A DNA stretch of 23,737 nucleotides from Lenisia limosa (GCA_001655205.1 LPNZ01005161.1:1-23737); one strand, 5' to 3'; shown: positions 1 through 11,500, counted from the first letter of the stretch. The notes: generated by a model not told the origin, from the sequence alone. Made by a program: numbers and translations.

Positions 1-96
1 TGTGGACGGGGATATCATTTAGTTGAATATAATGTAGTAGTATATCTTATGTGCATCATCATACTCTGAACCACATAGACTATCTTCATAATTTAG

Positions 97-1342
97 GCCA
101 ATGGGCAAGATTGCAGTATCTCCAGCAGATCTTGAGATTGTCAAAGACTATGGACTTGCTGTAGGCAATGGGCCATGCTTGGAAAAGCAACAATTGGGCT
201 CTCTGATAATTTCAGGGATTTTCTAAGATCTTTTCATTTAAAGATCTTTTTTCCCATGCTATATGCCCCTCTTTTTTTTATAATGTTTCATTATTACCCC
301 CAATGAGAACGTATGATAGTGTCCACACAGCTCTGATAATTCAGGTTGTAGATTGCAGCTGGGCAAGAATTGCTGAAATTCCATTTGCTAAAATCAGAGG
401 GCCACATGAGCGACTCTGTAAGCGTTCCGACTCTTCCTTTTGCAATAAAAGAAGGCTGCATTTCTTGATATCGCCTCGATAAATATCGATTGGACTATTG
501 GTTTTTAGAACAACCGTCAGTATCGCAATCGATATTATGATTATTTTGCTATGATCAATGACAACCACAGTACCCCACCTTCTCGCTGCTAACCCAGTCA
601 ACTACGGCAAGCCCCAAAGGCTGAATTGTGCCGAGGCATTTGCTGCCTGTTTCATGATTGTGAGGGGAGCTTAATTATGATCACTTTCAAAATACATATC
701 ATATGCATATTACATGTAATTTATTAATATTACGCCCTTTGCTAGTCTTACTATGTGTTATTAGTACTAGTGCTATATGATATAGCATACCAAAATTGTC
801 TAATACGAATGAATGAATCCTAGCTCTATTACACTTAAGGTTGGAATGGAAGAGGAAGCGAGAGAGGTGCTTGGAAAATTCAAATGGGGAGAAGGCTTCT
901 TTACACTGAATAAGTGAGTCCGTTTAACAACAATTTTTGACTCTTTGACCTTTTTGAACCTTGTATTCACAGAAGATGATTGTTCACAGTATTTACTGTG
1001 CTTTTTTACCAACTCCTTTATTTTATTATTACTTACTCCTCTCAGGAAACTGTTCAAAAGGTACAGGAAATGCGCAGACAGTACGGAAGTTGTGGAGGAG
1101 CAGAACAAATTCATGGCCGAATTGGATGAAGAAATCAGACTCAGGAAGGAGGCTAAAGGTTGGCTATCAGTGCACATTTTAGTATCCAAATTGAATCGCA
1201 ATATATGTTATATTCTCATCCCCCAGATGATGATGACCTTCTCTTCGACAATCCAAACCATGTTATTGAGTCGTCAAGTGATGAAGAGGAAGAAGAGGAA
1301 AGTGACAATGAAGAGGAGGAAGAAGAGGAAGAAGAAAGCTAG
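97..1342 (+). CDS. TSR3: 18S rRNA aminocarboxypropyltransferase, 3' part (TSR3)
   Basis: Visible exons are 97-160, 345-417, 571-659, 840-913, 1046-1158 and 1227-1342 (stop TAG). All phases fit GT-AG introns, and the 5' end lies left of the window. The family transfers the 3-amino-3-carboxypropyl group from S-adenosylmethionine to a pseudouridine-derived base of 18S rRNA in late 40S maturation. Seen in the sequence: the stretch [11 protein letters not shown], then VVDCSWARI, the core [10 protein letters not shown], a CAEAF segment, and [13 protein letters not shown] followed by [11 protein letters not shown]. These match the C-terminal two thirds of TSR3 in order and spacing. About 176 codons are present. 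The last exon adds a tail made almost only of Asp, Glu and Ser. Missing are the N-terminal strands before the SPAD segment. No usable upstream exon is visible in 1-96. Identification is firm; the exact first splice site is inferred. Confidence 0.95.
771..787. repeat. Short perfect AT-rich palindrome
   Basis: TGCTATAT and ATATAGCA are perfect 8-base arms around a single G, in a TSR3 intron. It shares the ATATGATAT core with the larger palindromic clusters elsewhere in the window. Confidence 0.8.
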
Positions 1343-1484
1343 ACCTGAGCTATGGTATTTATTGGTATTGTTTCTTTACTATTCTTGATAGATTTTACTC
1401 AACCACAAAAATTTGATATATTGAGGGGCTTAAACGCTTAAATAGGGGAGGGGAGGGGGGGTGAAATCAGTAATCAGCAGTGTG

Positions 1485-1733
1485 CTACAAATCGTCCATC
1501 TTGCCAGTGATCTCGTCGTCCGAATACTCATCTAAAAAGGTCAAGATTGCCCTCTCAATACGGTACTCACATTACAGTATCCCTCACCATTTTGTATGTC
1601 TTTGTTTCCAAGGCAAAATGAAACCCAATACTTCCACAGTATCAATTCTATGTATTCCCTCAACCTTCCCACATTTCTCAAGCTCGGTAGTTGACACATT
1701 TTCTTTTTCTGGACCAGATAAGTTAACGTACAT
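1485..1733 (-). CDS. Small acidic two-exon open frame, unknown function
   Basis: A proposed ATG at 1733 opens 34 codons to 1632. A GTATTG donor starts a 66-nt intron, and a second exon at 1565-1485 ends in TAG. The phases agree (0/0), and without splicing the frame stops soon after. The C-terminal segment reads ERAILTFLDEYSDDEITGKM, a plausible amphipathic helix with an acidic end, and the whole has 60 residues. I do not recognise the family. It may instead be the 3' end of a longer gene whose upstream exons lie between 1734 and 1938, since the frame stays open upstream of the chosen ATG. It lies between the convergent ends of TSR3 and pantothenate kinase. No expression evidence is available, so this may also be 3' UTR sequence. 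Confidence 0.4.
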
Positions 1734-1938
1734 GTAAGTAAGAAGCATGAAGCTTTGTATATTCTGTCTATAAGTTATCGTGAAGGGGGGGGGGTCCCTA
1801 AGAAAACAAGACAGAGAACAGCCCTGAGGAAGCCTGCTCATGATATTATATCAAAAACCCAATAAATTGAATTGGAGCAATGATTCTCTTACTTTACACA
1901 AAACAACAACATTTCTCGTGAGTTAATTCTGATGTGTG

Positions 1939-4900
1939 CTAACACTGACTGATACCCCTCCCACTTTGTTCTTCTCTTTCCGCCGCACATGCCAAAGTTC
2001 CGATTGTACCTGGATCATAAGCTCGGCTTGTGTGAGAAATTACACGCGAAGTTACATCCATGTAAACACTGAGTTCTGAATAGATGTAATTTCCTGAGAT
2101 AATGATAATATGAGGTTGTGTCACACTCACCTAAATAGCCTTCATGGCGCAAAAACAAAGCATTCATTGTTTTCTGGAAGTATTAGATTCAGAAAATGTG
2201 TGAGACGGTGGAAAGGGAAAATTCATCATTGCGAAATAATCCTTTTCTTTTTCTTAATATTAAAAAAAACTTGCTAAACACCCCTCCCCCCTCCCCACTT
2301 TCGACCAGAAATCAATACCGAAAGTGATCTTCTCCATTNNNNNNNNNNNNNNNNNNNNNNNNNNNNNNNNNNGATGGTTGTGGATGAAGTGCCCCGCAAA
2401 GCAAACCTGGGGGGAGGGGGGGTAAAAAACAGTAATTGGAGGGGAGGAGGGGTCAAAAAAATAAAAATAAAAATACATCCTTCACATCATGCTTCAACAC
2501 CCCCCTTCCAACATTTTGCGCATTGCATTTCTCGGCAGCCAGGAAGGCAATCTGACTGATATTGTTGGATACCATGGTAAGCAAAGCGGCAGCAATGTCC
2601 GCCTCTCTGGGCAGTTAAAATGTGAATAACGTTTTGAGAATTGGTTCCTTAGGCAAACATTTTGAAAATGATAACCCCAAACCATCTGATTCTAATTTAG
2701 ACGAATTAAATAACTACCACTATTTACCTCCTATTTGAGATCGCTCGCGGTCTACCGTGCTCCTGTGACGGGAGAACTCCAATTTTACCGAAACTGAAGA
2801 GAACTGGTTAGAAGATCATAACACAGGTTAACTCATTGCCACTATCAGCAAGACCATTGGTGTTTCCAACAAAGAACACCCAACAACCCCTTCTTCAGTA
2901 GAGCCACCAATACTACATTTTATAGAATGGTATCTATATAAAACAGAATATTAATAATACAAACTAGTTTTTGAATATTTGCACCATGCCACGCACCTGG
3001 ACGCAATGACATTTTCGTTGAGCCCAATGTCCTCAATGGCGCCGCCGTAAATATCGCCCACCAGCATGTCCACAGTGCGGTGGTCTCCTGGGAGGAGGAG
3101 TCAATGATAAAAAAGACGCTAAGCAAGGATATCGTCTGACTACCGCACACTTATATACGTCTTTCATCGGGCCTTTTTTTTTACACAAACAAGAAATGGG
3201 AATTAATACATGCCCATCCCCCCACCATTACAAGAGAGATCCAGCATTTCTTCAAAGTCAGTTACACCAGTCAGCGCTCTCATGAGCCCGGCAAAGGTAC
3301 CTGATTGTTAAACTTCCTGTAAACCTCGCATCAGAAGACAAGCTTGGACATACATTCAAGGTTATCAGCCACAGTACCCCCCAACCTCCGCCGATAGCTG
3401 ACCCGCCGACACGCTCGTATTGATGGGGACCGTCCACTCGAATGATGGAGACGCCGCTGCCCACAGAACAGAGAATAAAGGGGTAGGTTGTTGTCGGCTG
3501 GATTGTGAGGTGGTGGAAGACAATAGGTTGCAACGAAAAATGGCCAATGGAGGTTCTTCATTTCTGACCAGACTCCCTCTTAAAACCAGTCTCAAAAGTA
3601 TATGATATTTCCATATCGATATAGACTAAAAAGCCGAGCGCTTTGCCCTCATACATCAACAGCAACTTTGCGAGCATAGCCCAGCTTGACATCCGGAGTG
3701 AACTCGAAAACCGGGTCTGAGTTGGTAAGTGCCTTGAAATTATGCATACTTATTTGCTCCTGTTATTTATTATTAATATTATGGAGGAGTAAATAACTCA
3801 TAACAAAAGTCTCCACTATGTCTCAATCTTCATGCTCACCTTCAACACAGGTAAGAAGGAAATCTACACCACAGACAAGGCTCTTCATTTCATCATGCTA
3901 AAAGGTTAAGGACCTGAATGACGGAGAGACAAAAATTCGAATTTGATCCATTGCACAGCCGCCAACTTTGATAATCGGCATTTTGAGTGCCTCAACAATG
4001 AGGTGTTCGAACTTATGAGCCCCGCCGCCGGTGCATTCCACAGACTGCACTGAAGGGTACCAGTCCTGAACCACCACCCATCTGGGGGGGGGGGGGNNNN
4101 NNNNNNNNNNNNNNNNNNNNNNNNNNNNNNNNNNNNNNNNNNNNNNNNNNNNNNNNNNNNNNNNNNNNNNNNNNNNNNNNNACAATAAACGGTCTCGAAA
4201 AAACAAAACTAAGAAAAATAGAACAAAAATGCTATACCAAATCCAAAAAAGTACCCCCCCCCTAATGGGGTTGAAAACAACCAGTTGTTCACAGTAACCT
4301 CCCACCCCCACCGTAAAAGGTCACCAATGTTTCGTGTCATAAACTTGGTGAACTTCAAGTGACGGGTAAAGGGTGTTGGACCTTTTGTGTAAGGGTATGT
4401 ATTGCAAAAAACTAAAAAAAAACGTTGAAAATAAATAAACTACGCTTATAAATTATTTGAATGAACGCATGTACTCTTCGATTGATCAACAACACGGCAG
4501 TTGTTAGAAATCTCTTGATATATTGATAATGATGGGTACATATGTAAATAATATCATTTCATACATATCCTATCATCATTAGAAAGAAAAAAAATTTATT
4601 TTTCCCCCCGCCAATAACCCCTCAAACCAGGCCCAGTAACGACAACTTTCGCAAGAGAACCGCCGATATCCATCCCCAGACGGATTACTGGAGTTTCATA
4701 CGAGGATCTGAATGATGAGGATAAATAAGCAAAATACAAGTCCCTCTTTCATGCTATATTATCATTCCAATTAACCACTCAAAGAGATGACAATTCCTAG
4801 ATCTTTCATATTATCAACACGCCTCACTTTGTGACAATGTCCAAGACATGTTGTGTGTTATGTGTTGCAGGGGGGTGGCTGGAGGCATAAGGTAGCGGTT

Positions 4901-4970
4901 TCTCCCCAATAAACGGTCGTAATTCTTCTTCAAATGCCGGTCGCTCAATATTGAGCGGGGAAGAGGACAT
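1939..4970 (-). CDS. Pantothenate kinase, type II, PANK4/plant-like
   Basis: Fourteen exons join in phase: 4970-4828, 4707-4628, 4381-4312, 4081-3967, 3897-3840, 3716-3655, 3497-3386, 3300-3226, 3087-2997, 2793-2728, 2606-2513, 2406-2299 (34 N inside), 2173-2131 and 2009-1939. They give 395 residues. The enzyme phosphorylates pantothenate, the first and usually rate-setting step of CoA synthesis. Seen: GMDIGGSLAK (about 59-68, phosphate loop), CTGGGAHKFE (114-123), SVGSGVSIIRV (about 187-197), YERVGGSAIGGGTF (203-216), VDMLVGDIYGG (244-254), ASSFGK and FLRHEGYLG (365-373). LRHEGYLG and IDFWSK resemble the PANK4/plant subtype. The Glu after KF (123) and the Arg in YERVGG (205), lost in vertebrate PANK4, are present, so activity is likely. 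There is no DUF89 phosphatase extension. One donor (AAA/GTTGGC at 3966) is weak. Confidence 0.96.
2339..2372. other. Assembly gap inside a pantothenate kinase exon
   Basis: This run of 34 N lies between the VCFAGHFIHNH and MEKITFGIDFWSK segments of exon 12. Taken at face value the frame is kept across it. It adds more residues than the family normally has here, so the true length is probably shorter, or a small intron lies in it. Confidence 0.9.
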
Positions 4971-5325
4971 TGAGGTTGATCGGGTCGGGGAAAGAAAGCA
5001 GATTCCTCTAGTTTTCCTCTCAATTATTTAGTATTCACAATAATACTAATAAATTATGATAATTACTCAGTGCAAAATGATTTTCCGAAAAAAAACAAAA
5101 CTATTGTGCCCAAAATAAATACAGTGTAGTTTAAAAGTACCCAGAAAAACACAGAATATCACCCAATCTCCTTGAATTACTCCAGAAATCACCAATAATT
5201 AATGCAGTTTCCATAGTTGCATTGTAGAAGCAGACTTACAAGCTGAGGTTAGCCTAATTGCACGCTTGTCGCCCCTTTCCTTTCTCACATGCCTATAAAT
5301 AATTATTTAGCTCAGAACAGTAAAA
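4971..5325. promoter_or_regulatory. Divergent intergenic region (probable shared promoter)
   Basis: These 355 bases separate the start of pantothenate kinase (-) from the proposed start of the Ser/Pro-rich gene (+). The stretch is AT-rich with no convincing exon on either strand. A TATAAATA string sits at 5294-5301, only about 25 nt before the + strand ATG at 5326. Calling it a promoter rests on position alone. Confidence 0.35.
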
Positions 5326-6832
5326 ATGACAAGTCCTCAAAGGCATATTCCCAGCTCTCCGCTTTCGCCCTCGCCCTCTTCTCCTCCACAGGTTTGTACA
5401 GCAAGTGAGTGACATACAGCTGTTCAAGAAAGGTTCGACCATTCTTAGATTCAGATATTGTACTGTCAGCATTCCTCTCAGATCAGAGTCCTCTTGTTTT
5501 TGTTGCTCTCTGGTCCAGCAACATGATGCTCCTCCTTGTCTTCATCGTAATCCAGCAACATATGATACTCCTAATCAGGACACCAGTTCACTTGATGGCA
5601 TCATCTTCCCTTCATGTTCTTGGGATATAGTTGTTCACATAACTTCCTCGGAGTTATTCACATTGACCCTCCAAGTCAGATACTAACCCTCCAGAACAAG
5701 AAGTTTGGCAGCCCCGCACTCAGCAGGTCCGACTCCATGACTGTAGGCAGGGGGTGGCGATTTGGCTTGTCTAAAGGGTGGTAAAAACCTCTGTAGTTGG
5801 AAATTGACCTTGTATATCGATATAGAATATAGTATATTATATGATATATAATTATATATCTATTATATATGCATATGATATAGCTATATTAGCTATATGA
5901 TATCATATAGTAATATATGATAAATCGTAAGTAGTTTGTTCATAATAATCCAGCTTTTATCACGCGCCTCCGTTTTACTCCCCCCCTCCAGGAGCTTGAT
6001 GGAGAGCTGCGTGACCCCGTGACGCCTACGCGACCAGCCAATTTGCGCAGACGCGCATCTTTGGGCCACTCTGGCGCTGCAGCTATCCAAGCCCACCTAG
6101 CATCAAACAAATCTGTAGGGAATCCTGATACGCTTGCTCTGCACTTGGAGAGGGGGGGGGGGNNNNNNNNNNNNNNNNNNNNNNNNNNNNNNNNNNNNNN
6201 NNNNNNNNNNNNNNNNNNNNNNNNNNNNNNNNNNNNNNNNNNNNNTTTTTTTTGTTCTGTTGCTGATCAGGAAACTTGAATGGTGGAGTAATAATTCAGC
6301 GTTATGAGCTTCCAAACACTCCTCACTTTCTCGTCCACTAATCCTCACTTTCTCGTCCATTAATCCTCACAGAGTCCCTCATCATCGCCTGTTATTCCCG
6401 AAACCCCAACGAGTAAGCTATCAATAGTATCAGTAGTCGGTTTTTACCATATGCTTTGAGATACCCCCCCCCCCCCNNNNNNNNNNNNNNNNNNNNNNNN
6501 NNNNNNNNNNNNNNNNNNNNNNNNNNNNNNNNNNNNNNNNNNNNNNNNNNNNNNNNNNNNNNNNNNNNNNNNNNNNNNNNNNNNNNNNNNNNNNNNNNNN
6601 NNNNNNNNNNNNNCCCATCTGTGTTTCTACTTTTTTTTTATTCCCTCGCCCTTTTCTCCACAATTATCCATTCTCCATTTTTTTTTTTTTTTCTCTTACC
6701 CCTCAACCTCTTTCAGTCTCCGATGCTGAGATAAAGTCTCTCAACATCGCAAAGAAAGCTGTGGAGGAGTTGGTTGCAAACTGGTTTGTGGATGGGATCG
6801 GGATACCAAACTCTGAGCAATTCCCTACATGA
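5326..6832 (+). CDS. Ser/Pro-rich protein with RRRAS phosphosite, unknown
   Basis: The proposed exons are 5326-5391, 5695-5742, 5992-6114, 6373-6412 and 6717-6832 (TGA). All are phase-consistent and give 130 residues. I do not recognise a family. The first 79 residues are disordered-looking: PSSPLSPSPSSPP, a Ser/Arg stretch, then LRRRASLGHSG with a consensus protein kinase A site at Ser61. Exon 4 encodes SPSSSPVIPETPT. The last exon is different, encoding a likely amphipathic helix (AEIKSLNIAKKAVEELVANW). This layout suits a kinase-regulated adaptor with a short C-terminal interaction helix, but that is inference. Weak points are the first exon and its donor, and the end of exon 3, because the frame stays open beyond 6114 into a poly-G tract and a gap. 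The stop TGA overlaps an ATG at 6829. The protein could also be the N-terminal part of a longer gene that continues past 6832 through alternative splicing. Confidence 0.5.
5811..5931. repeat. AT-rich palindromic cluster
   Basis: About 120 bases made almost only of overlapping inverted repeats of the TATATGATATA and GCTATATTAGCTATAT kind. It lies in the intron between exons 5695-5742 and 5992-6114 of the Ser/Pro-rich gene. Confidence 0.8.
6320..6370 (+). repeat. 22-bp tandem repeat beside a splice acceptor
   Basis: There are two full copies (6320-6341 and 6342-6363, one mismatch) and a 7-nt start of a third of TCCTCACTTTCTCGTCCAC. The third copy runs straight into the CCTCACAG acceptor at 6372, so the duplicated pyrimidine tract is the splice signal of the next exon. 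Confidence 0.85.
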
Positions 6833-6907
6833 ATGCCCGTGGAATAGGAGGTATTGATTTTCTTGTTATCCAAACATTCTTATCTTACTTTATCCCCTTA
6901 ACCCCAG

Positions 6908-7706
6908 GGCATCCTCCTTCCTTAATAAGGTTCAAGTAGTCAAGTCCGTTACACGCGATAAGCTTTTTATTCACAGTGGGACTAAAGCTGCATCTTTGTT
7001 TCTAATGTGTAAATTATGGATATTTATCAAAATTTTATCCAAAGAAAACTTTGATGAGACTTTCATCCTTTTGCGAAAGGCCTTTTCACCGCTTTAGCTT
7101 TCACGGTGGTCTTCAGTAAACTCACCCAAGAAACTCCAGTGGCTCCTCTGACGGCGGAATTCGAAGTGGTGGCTGAAGTACTCAATGTGGGGGAGGGAGG
7201 CTCTTAAGTCCGAAGAAAATGTCCGATATCTTAACATTCATCAGAGGAAGAGTCATATTTTATTATTTTTTATTAATATTGTTGTTATTGCTCTGTCATA
7301 TATATGCCATTTTGGGTGCAATGGATTTTTTTTTATTATTATATATCATCATATAATATATTACAGGATCGAAAAGCCCTGGCTTTTTTTTTGTTGTTTT
7401 GTTTCCGTTCCCCCTTTTTTTTTCTCCCGCTCTCCTTGGCTTTCCTCCTCAATAAAGGATTATTTCACATTTGCTATCTCACCCCACCAGGATAAGGTTG
7501 AACTCCACTATTTCATTGACAAAGTCCGGAGAGAGTCCTCTCAAGCCTTTAGTGAAGCATGGATAATGAAGCAATTGGATGTGGGCTCTAAACCTACTAT
7601 CATGGTCACTTTAGGGAGGAGGTTAATGATACAGTTTACAACTTTACATCGTTCTCTGATCGCTTTAGGCGAAGGATCACTGTCAGAGCCTTTTGAAGAA
7701 ACTTGA
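6908..7706 (+). CDS. Unresolved + strand coding region, probable exons
   Basis: Three stretches look coding on the + strand. After a CCCCAG acceptor, 6909-7097 is open for 62 codons and includes KLFIHSGTKAASLFL and KENFDETFILLRKAF. A second open stretch ends about 7186 and includes SKLTQETPVAPLTAEFEVV. A third exon, 7491-7706, follows a very strong pyrimidine tract and acceptor, begins DKVELHYFIDKVRRESSQAF and ends in TGA. The second joins the third in phase 0 through a GTGGGG donor at 7187. I could not find a phase-consistent join for the first, and I do not recognise the protein. In 7491-7706 another frame opens after about 7600 (NDTVYNFTSFSDRFRRR), so a frameshift or a further intron is possible. 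The - strand also holds a good candidate (7237-7126), so the strand of the 6909-7190 part is not settled. Confidence 0.35.
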
Positions 7707-8420
7707 AATCAAGTGCTGAAGAAGAAAGAGGAGGGAAATTTTGTGGGTTTTTTTATTATTTTGTTTTGTTAGTGGATATGTTTCCTCTGTAGTCCCCTAT
7801 TTAATTCTTCTTTGCAAGATGGTTGTTATTCAGTAAAGGATTTGGAGGAGTGTGCTAAAAAGGAATACTGAAGTGATAAACCAAGACGGCTGACAACACT
7901 TTTGAAAAGGCATAAAGAGGCAAAAGTGTTAACAAAAAACAACCAGGATTGTTTGCGTTGCGGAACAGGTTGTAAATATAAACAAGTTTCCTATGCAGAT
8001 TGAGTGCAGACGATGTTCATATACTATATGTATGTTCTTATGGTTTGGTAGTTTGGTATTTGGCCTACGGAGGTATGGTAATTTGTTAATGGTATCCATA
8101 TGATATGTATTTATTTGTTTCCAACGATTTTTAATGTATATTATTTCTCTTGTCAAAAAGGTTACCCTCGGTGGAATATTATTTTCATAGGAATAATGAA
8201 TGTCCACTCCACCTTTGAGCTAAATAACTTTGAAATAACTCAGTAAAAAGAAGTCACCAAGAAGTAAGGAAATAAGAATAAATAAAGCAAGCACGATGTC
8301 AAACTGATCGTTGGGATCGCACTTCCGAAACTGCCAAATTGGGAATACCAACAGAGAGGCGCCAGATCCCAGAAAAATCCTGACTTTTAGAAACCCAAAT
8401 TAGAGCAACACAACTACACA
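7707..8420. other. Intergenic stretch with no convincing gene
   Basis: AT-rich sequence between the unresolved coding region and the start of the large membrane-protein gene. A 92-codon - strand frame at 7929-8207 has AT-driven composition and no recognisable motif. An AATAAA near 8279 could serve a + strand transcript ending here. I see no RNA gene or mobile element. Confidence 0.5.
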
Positions 8421-8508
8421 ATGCAGGGCCTGTATTGGGGGTTTCAAGCGTTTCTGGGTCTATTATCCATCCTTCTTTGCTTGTGTATCAGTTACGCAAA
8501 TGCATCTA
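8421..8508 (+). other. Exon 1: signal peptide
   Basis: The ATG at 8421 opens 29 codons. A hydrophobic core (FLGLLSILLCLCISY) is followed by Ala-Asn-Ala, a good signal peptidase site after residue 28. The GTGAGG donor leaves one base, which joins in phase to the exon starting at 8787 (codon ACC, Thr). The protein should therefore enter the secretory route with its N-terminus outside. Confidence 0.85.
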
Positions 8509-11500
8509 GTGAGGGGTGGTTGTGATGCTTCATATGTTTGTGATGATTCCAACTTGTTCAACGCATCATTATTAGTCATTTTTGATTATTTTATGGTGAA
8601 TTATGTTAACGCAAGTTTTAATTAACAGGCATAACAGGTGACACCCAAACACAGCCTCACATCATAATCCTCTCGTGGCTCGTCATTGCAATTGCATATT
8701 ATTTTTTCTTGATGTCATAATATATGTAATATATGCCGTGAATAGTAATGCCCTCGACAACACAAAAACGTTTCTCATAACTCTAGCCCATCTATGTCAG
8801 TTGGAGTCAGCCCCAGGGAGCACTGAATGTATAATATTCCCCGTGGTTACATCTGGGACTTTCGATGGGCCATTACCCTCATATTCTCTCCCTTCTCCTG
8901 TTGTCAAAGTTGTGTTTGCCTTTGATGGAACTCCAGGCGCACTTGTGTATCTGAGTAAGGACAAATAGGAAATGAATTTGCTTATTGTCCTTGGAACTTA
9001 ACATTTTAGTGGATCATAGTCTTTATGGATTCGGACAAAATGTCTATTCACGCTTCAACGACGAAGGCGAAGATTGCTATTCGGAGTGAGTATAGATTAT
9101 ATGTAGCTGTATGAGCTGTACCAAATAAACAATGGTTAGTTTTTAGATACTTCACTACATTGGCAGTTTGGTGAATTTTTCTTTGTATATTAATTTATCT
9201 CTTTATAGGGGTCCGTTTGCAATAGATCTTGGTCCAGATACGGTGGCAACATTTACATTTGCACTGAGTGACCACTTGGTGGTTCTTCAAGGTTTGTTCC
9301 AGAATATCTACGAATTGTAATATGAATGAGAGTAATTTCAAACCATTTCTGACAAGTGTAGAAGATGGCAACTTGCTACTGCGGGGACTGAACGTCAATT
9401 ATCAGGTTTGAAGGCAAGATCAGTTTGGCAGTGTTAATTATTTGTTAGCGGTCAGAATAGTAGGGATGTGATTCTCATATATGTAGTCCTTTGAGTGGAA
9501 AAGTATTGATTATTGTATCATAGTTCTACGAATTTTAGTTGCTTTACAATTTAACTTTGTAGAGAACACATCAAGTTCCCAATAAAGCTCAATTTGTCAT
9601 TGAGTTATCCGACACAGTAAGTAACCGAAAAAATGAAAATATGATAACACCCTTATAATATGAACATTAATACAGTACAATAGTTCCACGACTTTAAATT
9701 GCTTGTTAACCTTGACAAGGTGACTTCTTTGAAAGTCCACCACTCTGCGACCTTTTTAGTCACAAGTGAGTCTGGAATAAACGATTTTGGGTTCTCTATT
9801 TGGTACAGACAATAACTTGCTTGTTTATACTATGAAATCAAATTAAACATTTGGGGTTAGACGTTAAAATACAAATGCGGGGGGGCGCTTTTATCTGATT
9901 GTCAGTGACCCGCTGTTCACTGTTCAGGTACAACCCTGCGCATCACTGGGTTACCAGGTGATGGTATTGGACTCCGTGAAACATTTCAACCGTCTATCTT
10001 TTTGAACGTAAGGAGTTTGAAATATGCTATATTTTTTTGTGTCAAGTTGTGGTATTGTATTTACGTTTTTAACAATTAGGTCCTGACCAGTGTTCCAATA
10101 CCAGGTCCTGAACGGGACTACATAGTCATCATGAGGGATGGTTCCGTTCTAACGTCGTGAGCCAGGATTGTCTAACTGAATTATTTTGGACTGATATGAA
10201 TGCATAGTACATATATATATTTTTGAATATTATCATTTATTATTTTCTAATAGCACTTAGGGAATATGAGGAGATTTATAGTAGTACCTTCAGTATCACT
10301 CAGGGAGGATATGACATCCAAAGAGAGACTATATATTTTTTGACAGGTTGGTTATTGCTCCAATTCGCATATAAAATCTTTTCATTTTGTGAGTGAATCA
10401 GAACTAAAATTTGCAAAATATATTTGTTAAACACAATAAAGATACGATACATAAAATATTGATGGATCATCAATCAAAAACTAACCATTCAGCTAATGGA
10501 GTGGTTTTTCACTACCAAATGTCTGATGATGAAGACGAACAGACCTTCGATTTCAATGTACCTGTTGTCGATGTATGCATTTTGATATTACTTTTTCAAA
10601 TGACTGACATACCCTAAACTCAAACGTCCAGATGTGCATTCGAGACAACAACAACGTTTTCCTCACAGCTTATGGAGAAATATATACATTTGTGACAAAT
10701 GGTAATGTTCAAGACCACTACTGTTGCACTGAAGCGTTGAAGGAGGTTAGTTGTCAAGCTAGTAAACATGATTTGTTGATAATTGGTTGATTTGAAAATT
10801 TTCTGGGTCTTAAAATTTTATTCTCCGCAGGAACAAGAGCTATACCAGAAGCTGAAGACTGGTATTGCTGATGCTGCTGGATCAAAAAATCAAACAATTT
10901 ACTTAGGTGATTATTGCTTTTATTTTGATAGTTTTGAGACATTCTGTCAGTTACATTTTAACTTTCTCAAATTTATCAAACTTATCACAGTTAATAGTGA
11001 ATAGTTTGTATGTACTTCTCACCAATTAGCTCCACTCAATGGTGTGGATATCAAGTCCATAGAGGCAATACAAACTGATAACTTCCTAATGCCAAATCTT
11101 CAGGTTTGAATTGAAAAACAGAAGGTGCAACGTTTTATAAACTGGCACTGGATATTTGATTAACAATGCTCTATTATTACAGGAAAACAATGTGTTGTTT
11201 TGAAATAATAACATTATTGTTCTTTGATGTTTTTTACAAGTTGATATTACTTATTCTACTGCTAATATACCTTTAGATTTCTGTTACACACACTGGAAAC
11301 TTGATTTTGGATCGCCTAGTGTTTCAACTAGAGAATTATGGAAAGTTGTACTACTTCCATGCGACTGGGCAAGAGGCAGACATTGTTGCGATTTGGACCA
11401 ATCTTGAATTCGATGACAATCACCCAGTGAGCTAAATACGAAAATCCAACATTGATAAATACAAGTTCACCATGCTTACCTGGTTTATTTTTTTAGATTG

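Noticed and set aside
945-1388. 147-codon + open frame across TSR3 exons
   Set aside because: It includes a TSR3 intron and switches out of the coding frame in the last exon, so it is a shadow of the spliced gene.
1480-1737. 85-codon + open frame
   Set aside because: It is Ser-rich and without motifs. The opposite strand gives a more protein-like spliced reading.
3331-3595. Overlapping 76-codon - strand frames
   Set aside because: They are out-of-frame shadows of pantothenate kinase exon 3497-3386.
5294-5301. TATAAATA as a TATA box
   Set aside because: It is only about 25 nt before the proposed ATG, which would leave almost no 5' UTR, and such strings are common in this AT-rich DNA.
5325-5424. 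- strand reading HLLYKPVEEKRARAKAESW over the first exon of the Ser/Pro-rich gene
   Set aside because: It looks protein-like but has no phase-consistent partner exon on that strand, while the + reading joins four others in phase.
7929-8207. 92-codon - strand open frame
   Set aside because: Composition follows the AT-rich DNA (Asn, Ile, His, Tyr), there is no motif, and no splice partner fits.
8629-8637. 9-nt micro-exon GCATAACAG in the first intron of the membrane-protein gene
   Set aside because: Exon 1 joins the exon at 8787 directly in phase, so the micro-exon is not needed.
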